Part shown: positions 11,483-23,700 of the stretch, in pieces
How positions within the stretch are numbered: the first letter of the stretch is position 1
How the letters are laid out: each line of letters starts with the position of its first letter
Assembly: GCA_001642005.1 (NCBI GenBank)
Contig: LWCA01000126.1
Coordinates: 1 to 49,631, forward strand
DNA length: 49,631 bases
From: Intoshia linei
Taxonomy: Eukaryota; Orthonectida; Rhopaluridae
Direction of reading: 5' to 3'
The notes under the pieces: generated by a model
Database searches by the model: none
Told to the model about the DNA's origin: nothing
The model's input: the letters and a program-made list of their open reading frames with translations, nothing else
Made by a program: the position numbers and the translations under genes

Positions 11483-12330
11483 CAGGGTGCACAACGTTCG
11501 ACCGTAGCTAATCCATCTGATCATAATGCAATATATCATTTTACTTCAAATTGAAAAGTTTAAATCAGATTTTATTCAAGGGCTATTTAAAATATTTTAA
11601 TCAAAAAGTAACATTGTTGACTTGGCCACAGTTTCTCAAATATTATTTAAAAAATGATTTTAAATCTTAGCGAAGGGCACAGAAAATTAAAGCAGTCACT
11701 GATATATTTTTTTATGTAATTATTAATATTTACATATTTATTTTGATTTTTTTATGTCTTTCACTCTAATATATCGACAAATGGGTTTTTACTGCAACTT
11801 TTTTCTGTCGTCAAATTATTATTAATTATTTACCGAAAAATTAATGATTAATGTTTTTTCAAAAAAATATTGGAAAAGGGGATATTTTTCTTAAAGGGTT
11901 GGTAAAATTTTGGTTTTTCTCAAGAGATTTTATTAAATTGGATAAAATATGCTGAAAATTTTAGATTCGCCTAGAATCATCTAAAATCTAAGTATTCACC
12001 CCATGAGAAACACTGCATTAATCCTACTATTGATGATGTACTATTAATTTTAATTGAAAATTATTAATTAAAACTTGTTGATATTAAAATTTAAAGAAAA
12101 CTATTTTATACATACCCCACAGCGGTAGGCAAAATCTACTCATCTCTTCAATCTATACATTTCTATATCTCTCTCCTTTTTACTTTATCATTCTTATGAG
12201 ATTCTTATTTAGATCTAAAATTTAGGTCCAGAGTAAACTTCGTCAATGTCGAAGTAAATTTTGTGCAGTCGTAGCATCAATGAGAAAAGTAGCATTGTGG
12301 CTGAATTGGTGAAAAGGTTGTGCACCCCTA
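11483..12330. mobile_element. hAT-type MITE, 848 bp, TSD GTCTAGAG
   Basis: Ends are CAGGGTGCACAACG and the complement of TAGGGGTGCACAACC. A perfect 8-bp duplication GTCTAGAG lies at 11475-11482 and 12331-12338. It contains a diverged unit of the 114-bp repeat near 12117. It occupies the 5' flank between the kinesin start (11091) and the LIM-homeodomain gene. No ORF is seen. Confidence 0.85.
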
Positions 12331-12479
12331 GTCTAGAGTCTAGACCACAAGACATAAAGGGACAAAAAAGACACATTTATTCGTAACTCATTTTATATAG
12401 AAGAACGATACAAGAGTCGGTGTGCCGGAATAATGGAGGATTGCTAGAGTTTAGTGACTCTAGAGAAGTTTGCACATTG

Positions 12480-13161
12480 TGCACAAATTTTGTGCACTGC
12501 ACAACCTTTCCACCAATTCAACCGCAAAGCTACTTTACTCATTGTTACTACGACCACACAAAATTTACTATGACATTGAGAAAGTGGCCAAAATCATAAA
12601 TGTAACGTTTTGATAAAAAATTTGATTCAACTTTTTTAATTTGACGTAAAATGGTATATTTCATTGCACAATAAAGCAACCAAAAAATTTAAATTAAGTC
12701 ATTTTAAAAAGATGCCCATTGTGCATAGTTTTATAAAGTTATAAAAATTCGAAATATTTCGCGTCATTTTCCAACATTTTAACATGCTTCAACAACACAC
12801 ATATATAATAATGTAAATTTTGCAGCATATGAAAAACTTGAATTGTCCCAACGAGGCGACACTTCCATTATTGCGAACCACTGCTCAGTACAGACCAGTA
12901 TTCTTACTACCAACTTTAAATATTTACTTTGGATCTAATAGAAGAGTTTTTAAATATTAATATCACCAAGTTTTAATTAATTAATTTAATTAGAGAATTG
13001 AGGCAAAGTCAAAAATGAACTTTTTGATTAAAATATTTTAAATTGCCTCTTAATAAAATCTGATTTAACCTTTTCAATTTGAAGTTAAATTATATATTGA
13101 ATTATGATCACATGGATTGCCCACGGTTCACATAAACGCTATCATGGCCGCAGGTTGTGCA
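12480..13161. mobile_element. Second, inverted copy of the 11.5-kb hAT element
   Basis: The left part (near 12490-12570) is the reverse complement of the right end of the first copy (TGCACAACCTTTCCACCAAT). The right part (13010-13161) is the reverse complement of its left end, finishing GGTTGTGCACCCCTG. The two copies face each other across about 150 bp. I find no clean 8-bp duplication for this copy. The gap 12339-12480 and the rest up to 13342 hold nothing else I recognise. Confidence 0.65.
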
Positions 13162-13342
13162 CCCCTGCTTTAAAGTCTAGATTCTAGACTTAGTTGAACG
13201 ATTTATATTTAATAATGCAAAGTTTATCGTTCCCAGTATATCTATGAAATATGTTTACATGTTAGATTAATCAATTATTAAACCTAAAATCGTAAATTAT
13301 GAAAAAATGTTTATTATGTTTAATTAAACATAAAATATACAA

Positions 13343-16300
13343 TCACATTGATGGAAAATTGATTTGATTAAGATACATGGAATTTCTACAATACGAATGT
13401 TTTTTGAATCTAGCCCTAGCATTCTATATTTATAAATTAAATTACATAATCACATTAAAAATTAAATTTAAATCAGAAATGTAAATAAAATGTACTTGAA
13501 ACCATACTTGAGTGACTCTTTTACTTAGGCCAGTTCTCAAAGCAATTTTTTCTAGATCTAGCCCATCGGGACTATCATCGAAATTAAATGTAGATTGTAA
13601 AATATCCAATTGTAATGCACTAAATATTGTACGGTTTCGTTTAATTTTTCGGTTGTTGCATGTTTCTACAATATTTTAAATCAATAAATATCAATGTCAT
13701 TCAACTGATTTAATTTTTAATTTAATTTTATCTAGTAATTTAATAATAGATTCAATAATTCTGTAATTCACTGTAATAATTCACTAATAATATCATTTAC
13801 ATTTTTTATACAGGCTGTCGTTAAAATAATAAAAAATCCTTTATATTACCAGATTCAGTGAGAATGATGCTTTCACCCTGTCTAAAGAGAACAGAGATAA
13901 GTTGATTTTAACACATGTAAATGAAAATATGTTCAAACCAGGGCTGAAACTGTCCACCAGAGGTTTTCGAAGTGGGCGATATCGCCCAGGGGGCGATTAT
14001 AAAAACAAAATACCAAATTTAAAATATAGTTCCATGTCAATGTTCATTGATTGTTTTATTAAAACATTTTAATTATTAATTAGTAATTAATAATTACACA
14101 CATTTACAACACATGTTTTATTGAAACATTACTAATTATTAGTAAACTTGATAACTAATCTAAAAATTTATTTAATTTTTTTTATATTATTTTACTTTAT
14201 TATCAATTACTGTCAAGTTGACAGTGACAATCTGTGACTTCAATTATAATTTTAATTATCGCTCTTATATTTTAGTGGAAAATTTTTTTAGGGGGGCGTT
14301 GAGAAAATATATTGCTAAAAAGGAGACGGTAGGCACAATGAGTTTGGGAACCCCTGCTATAGACCATATATCAATATGGTAAACATATGACACGCACAGG
14401 GATTTTACCTGATACGTTGGTAAAAACCTTATTTGAAATATTTTAATATGGTGTGTAAATATTAACTCAAAAATGTGTAATAATAGGAAAGTATACATTA
14501 GGGGTGTGAATTTTAGTAATTTTAGTAATTTTTTTGGAAATTTTATGGTGCATGAACTGATAAAGTCGCGTATGACAGTTTTATGGCTACACTAAAAAAA
14601 AATTAATTTTGGAGAATTTTTTGCCAAGACGCTTGCCATTTTAAAAATTTCATACAAAAATGTTCTACAAAAACTAAAATATAACTTTATTTACTGGAAT
14701 GGTATGATGAGATCCTGTAGTTATGTTTTGAGTTGTCTTATATTAATCGTCACGTTGGGTTGTTCATTTTGCATATGATCAACGACAAACTATTTACTAA
14801 CAAAAAACACATAATTAGATAAATTAATGAACCTAAAAATTTTTTATATATAAATGAATAATTGTTAATACATATTAATAAAATTTCATAGTATATTTCA
14901 TTGAATTTTTTGTCTAAATCTTATCGCTTCTGGGTGCGGACAGTAAATGGTTACAAAAATTTTAGTGATATTTTCATTTTACATATATATGGTATATTAT
15001 ACAAGTACTGAAATTCGATATAATATATTTTTAACTTTATATACAATATATGAAATCTAAAGCTGGTAAAACAGCATTGATGTACCGGTACAGCAGCCGC
15101 TGTCGCTGATACCAGCATTTCACACAATAATAAATGCCCAGGGACGTAGAGAACTAACAATGATCCCAGGTACTATGAAAATTGTGGGCCCTATACACAT
15201 ACAAAAAAATTGCATCCTGTATCTCCTGATTAACTTTTATTCAGCGTTTTCTAGCTGTATTAAAAAATTTCTCCACACTACTAGAAAAATATTTCTAACA
15301 TCACCTATTAATTTAAAATATTAGATCCGTGATGATCTGACCCCGTAATATGACCCTAGACCTTTTCCATGCCAATGACCGGTTGTAAAACTACTTTGAC
15401 CTGTTTTATATTTGAAAATACATACAATTATAAATACCAGTTTTAGGATCATGCTGTTTGAGGTAATGTTGTTTACAGTAAATTGTACAATTTCTCAGAC
15501 AATATTCTTCATTTGTAGATAATTGCCTTTTACAAAATTCGCAAGTAAAACAAGCAATATGGAATATACAATGTTCAGCTTTTCGTATCCAGTGTTCCGG
15601 TAAAACTACTTTTTCACATTTATTGCATTTGTAGCCAAAATTTCTAAAATATTACACAATTCTGACTAATACTTGATAATTATTAAAACTTACAAGTGAT
15701 AATCGAGCGAACAATATAATTTGTCTTGGCTAAAATTTTTTAATATAAATAAAAATTAAAAACTAGTAAGTTATTTCAATTATTATTTCAATTATTTTAG
15801 ATTATGAATAGTAAATTTAAATATAGTGGAGCCTCCACTGTGTGCCTATTGTGTTATTCCTGGAAAAACTTTACTTGTTATGATTTTCATACAAAAACTC
15901 TTTATTCTCCAGTTTTCACTATTCGTCAACAATTTTTCAACATAATAGCAAAAAAAATTTCTTGCCTTGGTCCCCCCTAATTAAAACAAATTTAAAAAAA
16001 ATAGGATTTGCGAATAGGCGAAACTTATTAAGTTATTTCGAAAAGATGTTAAAATGTGGCGAAATGTACGAATAAAATTAAACGTAGATGAAATATTGTA
16101 TATTGAATATATTGTACACATAAAATGCTTTATCTCCTTCCTTTAAAGTTTTTTCGCATTTACAACAAACTAAGCAGGCTTTATGAAATTCGTATTTTTT
16201 AGATTCATTTTTTGCTAGGTATAAATCTTTGATACATTTTTTACAAGTTATACATTTCTAAAAGTATTTTTTTTGGATTAAGAAACATGTTACACTATTA

Positions 16301-16362
16301 TAGGTGTCATTATTCTCTTTGGGGAATTTGTCGTCTAGAAGTGGTTTATTTTCTTTGGTCAT
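13343..16362 (-). CDS. LIM-homeodomain transcription factor, Arrowhead/Lhx6/8 type
   Basis: Exons: 16294-16362, 16118-16257, 15694-15729, 15438-15643, 13850-13881, 13496-13665, 13343-13423. A short head is followed by LIM1 (CITC, then HKACLVC and CEKT, then YCSLDYH) and LIM2 (CNKC, EHWIRKAEHCIFH, CFTC, CKRQLSTNEE). A linker with ESIILTES leads to a homeodomain with KRNRTIFSALQLDILQ, SPDGLDLEKIA, TGLSKRVTQVWFQ, and then NARARFKK after the intron. The 'SDW'-like LIM2, CKRQLST and the 'LLTE' linker match Awh and Lhx6/8 rather than other LIM-HD classes. A nuclear factor that binds DNA and LIM cofactors is expected. Phases agree at every junction except between LIM2 and the linker exon, where a small exon of 3n+1 nt is probably missing from my model in intron 13882-15437. 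That large intron carries hAT-like fragments. Confidence 0.88.
13955..14360. repeat. hAT-like fragments in LIM-HD intron
   Basis: A left motif CAGAGGTTTTCGAAGTGGGC near 13955 and a right motif GAGTTTGGGAACCCCTG near 14355 are hAT-like ends. The duplications beside them do not match, so this may be two fragments rather than one element. Confidence 0.4.
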
Positions 16363-17583
16363 GGGGTATTTATGTTTGATATTATTAAAATGTCGGGAAT
16401 TTAACAAAATCAATAATTATTGAAAATAATACTTAAACAAATATATTCATACTTACCAGAATTTTTGTAATAGGCTGCATATGTTTTGGGTATTTTAATC
16501 TTTAAGTATACATAATGAATTATCCGTTTATTGGCTACAATCAAATGCAAGAGAAATTATTGAATTATCTAGCAAAGTGTCAATAGATAATTCACAGTAT
16601 ATACACATTATTATTACAAAATAAACTCTTTTTTATCAATATCAAATAGGATTTCTCATTTTTCTCAATAATTTACAGTCGCTAGCAAATTCAATTTCAT
16701 AGCCAAAAGTCTTAAATCTTGTTAATTTTATTTTTTCAGGGTTTTTGTGAATTTTCATAAAAATATTTATATTGTTAATTACCCTTAAAATTAAAAATTT
16801 TGTAAAATTTGAAATTCATAAATTGAATTTAAATAACAAATGTAATAACAATCATTAAAAATACATATACACATGTATTTACACATTTATAAGGTTAAAT
16901 GTTAAAAATTAACAAAATTACTATGCAATATGGTATAGTACTTAGTATATTTGACAATTTTATGTAATACCTAAGTATACCATTTACATGTCAAAAATAA
17001 TTGTATAGTTTAATTATCATGTTTAATCTTTAAAAATTATCTATTTGTTTATTTGAATGTCTTGATGCTGACAAATAAAATATCTTTCAAATTATACACG
17101 CAACAATCAAGTTGTTAAACTTAAATACCATCATTATATTGATTATCAATATAAATCTAAATTTTTATTTAAATTTTCAATTTTATATAATACGCAATTT
17201 GATTATGGCATGTTTAATTACACTTACAAAAAATTGGAAATGAAATTATTTTTGAGATTATATATATCAATTTATGAAAATGAGATTATGATGGAGTATT
17301 TTTATTTGTATTTTAAATGTAGTGTTTTATGTGGAGCTTTACTTGAAAGTGAGTAAAACCCAAAAACAGCTAAACCAAAAATTTATTTTATTATCAGATT
17401 TATTAAAAAGTATATGATAAATTGAAATAATCAAGTTCACAAGTTAATTTAATTTGTTAAAAACTTTAAACGTGATGCGCAACTCATCGGCACAATTTTG
17501 TCGAATTTTAATGCAACATGATGTTTGTAATACTAGAATAATTTTTCCTAACTTAAATAAAGTTAAAAGATACAAATAAAATA
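16363..17583. other. Head-to-head intergenic region, no recognised feature
   Basis: This very AT-rich stretch separates the start codons of the LIM-HD gene (minus) and the HINT gene (plus). It should hold the promoters of both. I see no repeat, RNA gene or clear regulatory motif. Confidence 0.5.
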
Positions 17584-20500
17584 ATGGGGAAAAAAATTGT
17601 AATTACATCCAATGAAAATAATAAAGACACGATATTTGGAGAGATTATTAGAGGAGAAAAGCCGGCAAATTTTGTATATCAAGATGAAAAGGTAATCATT
17701 TGAAGTACACTGGAAAAAAAAACGACATGATTAAGTTATATTTATTTTGACTAATAATAATAATAATATTGAATACTATGTTGACTGTTATGTACCACGT
17801 ATAAACATCACCTAGCTCTGCCGAGGGCACATTTTTATTCTACCAAAAAAATAAATTCACGTTGAAAATCTAACTTAAAAATCCACTATTCACTATTATA
17901 AACCCTTTAAAGGAGTGTTTCCCAAACTTGTGTCAGATGGAACCATCATACCACATTACTTTTTACTTTAAAGTGAATTATTCCATCTTAATTTTTTTTG
18001 TTAATATTTTAATAATTTAATAATTTTATTTGCGTAAAGAATTTTAAAAACAATTGTTATCCCATTTTTTTAATTTATTAGACGAATGTGTGTATAATAT
18101 TAAAAATAATGTAAAAACAGTTGAATCCTAAAAATTTTTATAAATAGCATAAATTCCAGAAAAAAATAAAATTATAAAAACCTATTTTATTATTTTCAAT
18201 GTGATGATTAGGGCGGTTTTTTTTAACCTATAAAAATTTTCTAATTAAAAAATATAAACTTTAAATTGGCAAATGTAAATTTTTATTTTGCAATATATTT
18301 TTTTTTCAAATTGATATTTTTTCAGATCGACTTTTAGGAAATTTTGGTATTTTAATAATAATACTATATCAATCTATGTCATATAAATAATATAAAATTA
18401 AAATGACTTTGCGATTTAAGTTAAATCGCAAGTTAATATTTATATTTATATTAAATTAGTCAATATATATATTTTAAAAAAATGTACCTTAAAATCACTT
18501 GTTTCACTATGTAACTTTATTAACTTTTGGAGGCCCTAATGATGATATATATTCAGTACCAATTTAATAAATACTTAAAAATACAAAATGTGTGTTACCA
18601 GGATACAACTGTACCACATGTAATTTTTTTAATTATTGGGCTGTTTTCATAATATAAAAAGTGTAATTTGTGGTGGTTTTGGCTCTGAAGATATAATTTT
18701 TTTAAATTATCCAACTCGTTTGATTTTAAAAAAAAGGACAATTGGGGTTTTTGACCCGTAAGATGTGAGTTTGGAAGGTTAAAATTTATCTTAATATACG
18801 TCCCGAAAAAAACTGTAATTGAAATGTGGTCTTTAAAAAATTCTAAAACGGGTAGTTATTTAAATAAAGCTGAACACACACAGACACACAAACAAAAATC
18901 GCGTCGCATTTTATATAAGTTAGGATCTCCATAAGCAACTATGAGAAATTCACTACAAAAATTGTAGCAAAAAACAGATAATTAAAAGTTTACACGAATT
19001 ATTCATGTAATGAAAACTTTGCTAATGACTAATGACTTTGCACAATGCGATTTTCACTAATTTTTATATTTACTCTGCTATTTCAACTCAGCATGACTCA
19101 AGCTGTAGAGATTTTCAATCTCTAACGCAACTTTTTCACGAATTGCGTTGCTATTCCAATTGGCATCATTTATATTGCAACCGATCACATTGCTTTTTCA
19201 ATTTTAATCGTTTTTATATGAAAATTTGAATACATAAAATTATATCAAATTTATTTTGTTATATTTTCTTCGCTGTTTTTCGTCTCCACATCGTTATATC
19301 AATTTATAATGATGTTTCCTTCTTATATATTTAAATTCATCATAAATATTAATCTATTTTAATTCAGTATTGGTTGGATTTTTTTAATTTTTAATATACA
19401 TGTATTATCTTTTTTAAATTTTATTTTTATTAATTTTTTATTAGATTTATTCAGATTAATTTCTAAATTTCTAAAAATCTACTCATGCTGAGCACCACTG
19501 TTCCATGTGTCAATGCAGAGTTCCCACTGGGTGGAACCGTCATATCATATTATGTTTTACTTTAAAGTGAATTATTCCATCTTAATTTTGTTTTGTTAAC
19601 ATTTGGGTTAAGAATTTTACAAATAATTGTTAGCCCATTTTTTAAATTTATTAGATAGAATGTGTGTATAATAATAAAAATAAAGTAAAAACAGTCCATG
19701 GTTCTTAACCGGGGGTGCATAATCAATTTTTGGGTGCACAGAGCTATTTTAAATATAATTATTGGATTCCAAAGTATTTTCCATTGTATAGTTCAAATTA
19801 CTTCTTACTCTTTATTTACAGAAAAATAATAAATAGATAAATGGTTTTACCATTTACAAACCATCACCAAAACAATAAAAACCAAACCAAATTAAATGAT
19901 TTATATTGTCTCAAACCAGTGACAAACCAAACCACGAGCAGGTTTACCTATATGGCAACTCAAAAATACTATTATTCGAAGAAATTAATGTTTTTCACAT
20001 AGTTTTGGAGATGAGTTTACATATAAAACATAAAAATCAAATAATTTTAAATACTATTAGACTTGTATTTTTTAATATATTCACGAATCGTACATATATA
20101 AATGTACAAGTGATTTTTAAAAATCCTAATAATAAACAAAAATAGTTGGTGAAAAAATTTTTTATTAACAATTTTTTAAGCTCAATTCGTGCCAATAATT
20201 AAAATGATGCAATTACCTTAATCATATTCAAATTTTAAGAATAATTTATGCAATGAAAACTATAAAATACACCATAAATTATACCATGAAATTCCCTTTG
20301 GACAACTTTCCAAAGGCATCAGAATTTACTAATAGAAAAAGATTGATGAATTAATTTGTGTCAATTTACTGATATGTTTATAATAAAAACAACATACAAT
20401 GTACATAAAAATTTAATTAAAATAAACATTAGATCCTAATACATTTGCTATTATGTGCAACTAAGATAGCACGGCAGTTAAATTTTGCTGAAGGCGGATT

Positions 20501-20594
20501 CAGAATTTTGATAAACGATGGACATCATGGATGTCAAACTGTATATCATTTACACCTTCACTTAATTGGTGGAAACCAATTATGGTGGGCTTAA
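17584..20594 (+). CDS. HIT-domain hydrolase (HINT-like), central exon not found
   Basis: Exon 1 (17584-17691, 36 codons) encodes the HINT start with DTIFGEIIRGEKPANFVYQD. The last exon (20433-20594, 54 codons) encodes ATKIARQLNFAEGGFRILIN, the histidine triad YHLHLHLIGG, and LWWA before TAA. HINT proteins hydrolyse the bond between AMP and amines such as lysine; the H-x-H-x-H is the catalytic triad. Both boundaries are phase 0. About 35 residues normally lie between (the D-I-S-P-Q-A-P to I-P-K-K region that helps bind the nucleotide), and I cannot find them in the 2.7-kb intron, which is filled by repeats B and A. Either the exon is too diverged for me to see or it has been lost. Confidence 0.75.
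17765..18190 (+). repeat. Repeat family B copy
   Basis: It begins with TATGTACCACGTATAAACATCACCT-like sequence (an imperfect GTAC palindrome), then AGCTCTGCCGAGGGCAC, then AAAGGAGTGTTTCCCAAACT, then a TTTAATTTATTAGACGAATG block. It matches the inverted copy 48780-49230 almost end to end. It sits inside the HINT intron. Confidence 0.75.
18540..18930 (-). repeat. Repeat family A copy (inverted) in HINT intron
   Basis: Read on the minus strand it has the A-family order: the TTAGGAT end near 18925, a CACACA/GTGTGT block, the AACTACCCG block, and the blocks around 18600-18700. The copy is shorter than that at 36.67 kb. Confidence 0.7.
19495..19700 (+). repeat. Internal fragment of repeat family B
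   Basis: The blocks GGTGGAACCGTCATATCATA and TAAAGTGAATTATTCCATCT match the middle of the 17.8-kb and 49.0-kb copies. The remainder of 19700-20430 is AT-rich with a hAT-like GGTTCTTAACCGGGGGTGC motif at about 19700 but no clear partner. Confidence 0.55.
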
Positions 20595-20791
20595 TTTGTA
20601 ATAAATTAAAAAAATTTAAAAATGAGTTGAAATATTGTACTCACACACTAGCAATTATCTTGTCTTTCCCATGAAATATAAAATATGAAAGAAATCCATC
20701 AAAGAAATATCACATTTTTTAAATCAAAATGGGCGTTTAATAAAAGTACATAAATATCGATTTATACAATCATTTTCAATTTCGTTATAAT

Positions 20792-23700
20792 ATGTTTAAA
20801 ATTATATTAATTTGTATATTTTTAAGCAAAATGAAATGTCAAAACAATAAAGACATTTGTCAACAATTTTTTTCTACAAATACTACCGAATCTCCAATTC
20901 AATTACAAGATTATTATGAAATTGGAAAAATTTTAAAAGGTAAATTATGTGAAAGGTTGTTTTTAAATTTTTTGGTAGTCAAATTGAAATTTCCAAACAA
21001 TGTTAAGAGGACAATAATTTATGGAGCTTATACCTCGGATACTAAAATAACTGTTGGTTTCTGGAAAGATAAAATACTTGGCGAATCTTGCAAAAGTGAT
21101 AAAAACATTTTAGTCATTAAAGATTTCTACCCCATCAATGAATTTCAACTAGAATGGTGGTCATTTAATTTAAAGCTTGGAAAATTTTATGTTAGGTTAT
21201 TTTTCAGTATTATTTATTAATTAATCGTAAATTAGTGTTCAGTCAGGTTTTCTACTAGGATGGCCCATGTTTTAAAAAAATGTAAAAAATAATAGGTGAC
21301 AGCTCTTGATTGGTTGGGTTGTCATTTAATATATCAATTGTTACATTCAAGAGATTACGGCACTATTTTGGTAAGCATCAGTATTTAAATTTTAAAATGT
21401 CATTTCACATAAATATGAATATAAATATTAGGAAAGAAGTGTATCGAGTAACATTTTAGATATATTTGCATACGTTTCAAGTGTTATTCATTGGAAATAC
21501 ACTAACTAAATTAAATCTTCATTAAATGTCTCATCGCATAAAATTACATTTAAATAAGTCAAATGCAAGCTTCCTCTGTATTTAATTCTCCACGTGAACC
21601 ATAATTTAACTTTATCAAAACTAGTGATGCGACGATTCCTAAATTTTTAACGATGCCGATTCCGATGCGATCCAAATACTTTTGAATCATACTATTTGTG
21701 CGAGTTTTATTTGTTTTAATTAGAAAAATAACCATTAATCAACATATTTATTCAACTACCAAATAAACGACTAAGAAGCATCATAATTATTAAAATATTA
21801 ATCAAAATGGCTACCATATTATTTTATTAAAACACTCACCGTGTCTCATAAAGCCTATCTATACCTCATCACCTTACTGATCATTTTTGTTATCTTTTGT
21901 TAATTTTTTTCAATTAGGTTAGTCATTAAATCTAGTGATGGCATTTGGTCAAATAGACACAAATAACAGTAAACAATATTTTTTGTAAAATGTATTTTTT
22001 TCTTAGATGGTCAATAAATCTGAATACTATCTATAATTTGGCTAACATTTAATTCCTGGTTAGGACCAGTGAAACCCTTAGTCTTATTTTTGGTAAAAAA
22101 AATTTACATGAAATTTCAACCAACTCTATTTTTATTTATATTAAATTTGAACTAAGTCTAAGTACACAGTATAAGAATTGAGACATTATCACGTCAGTCT
22201 AAAATTTTGTAATTGAATAACACAATTCGACCTCATTTTTATATTTTGCTCAGTAAACGTTAACGTCGTTAATTTGACCGCGATTAGAATTAATTAAGAG
22301 TTTATCGATTAATTCAGTTATATTTCCTGAATATTATACAATACAGCTGAGACGGTTAATTTTTCTATAATATACACTCGGTGACAAAACTATAGAGCAC
22401 CCACTGAAAAATGAAAAAGCCCATTTTTCTCTAGTCGAATTCTAAAAATTTTTTTACATTCAAAAACATGCTCTTCGCTGATGATTTATGAATTTACCAA
22501 AATTTATTGCCACTATTCATCTTTAATTACGGAAGACAACATTGTTCATTATCGATCACGCGACAAAAGTGTTCTAAAGGAATATATTATAGGTATTTAT
22601 TAGTGTTAAAACCATTTTTTTGATTTTTAAAACAATATTTTATTTATTATTTAAGTCTAGTGAACACAATATTTTCAGTATGCCCAAAAGAAAAACGATT
22701 AACCGACAAAGAAAAGGAGCAATTGATATTCTATTAAAAGAAGGGTACAGTCAGTCAGAAATTGCCATTAAAATAGAAAGAAGTAAAAAAAATTATTCAA
22801 ACACATATTAGAGTGTCTCTATCTAACAAAATTTGCCATCGAATAGGACGCCCAGTGAAGATAAGTCCTTCTGACAGTAGACTCTTAATTAGAACTGCAT
22901 CCAATTCTCCCCTTTCGGTCGGATTAATTAAATCAAATTGTGGTTTATACCATGTTTCCACAAGAACGATACAACGAGAATTATTTAACTCACCACTAAT
23001 CCAAAGAAGAAGAATGATAAAATGTCCTAATCTGACTATTAGTCACATCGAAAAAAGAATTGAATTCGCTCGTTCTAATATGGCTACGAATTGGACCCAA
23101 ATTTGCTTTTCAGATGAAAAACGTTTCAATCTCGATGGTCCCGATAGTTTTTCATTTTATTTCCACGACGTGAGAAAAAAAATAATGTCAAAACTTCTAC
23201 GTCAATGTGGTGGGAAAAGTATAATGGTATGGGCTGGATTCGGTAAAAAGTTTAAAACGAAATTGTGCTTCACAAACGAAAAATTAAACTCAGATAAGTA
23301 TACAAAAATACTTAATGATTATTTACTTCCATGTCAGAGAACATTGAGGTTTTCTAACAAGATAACGCATCTATACACTCGAGTAAATGGACAAAGAATT
23401 GGATTGCCCAAAAAAATATAAACGTTTTATGGTGGCCAACTTGCTCCCCGGATTTAAATCCAATTGAAAATGTATGGGGCATGATGTCAAATGAAGTCTA
23501 TAAAAATGGAAAACAATATCATACCATCAATTCTCTTAAAAACGCAATTGAGGAAGATTGGATTTCGATTGACCAAGAAAAGTTAGACACCCTAACTGAA
23601 AGCATGCCTTAAAAAATTTTTAATTCATTTCAAGGGAAGGTGGAATGACTCACTATTAACCATATGGTTTAATATATTTAATAAATTATTATGGTTTATT

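Noticed and set aside
13955-14360. A single hAT element with CAGAGG and CCCCTG ends
   Set aside because: The 8-bp flanks (CTGTCCAC and CTATAGAC) do not match, so I list it only as fragments.
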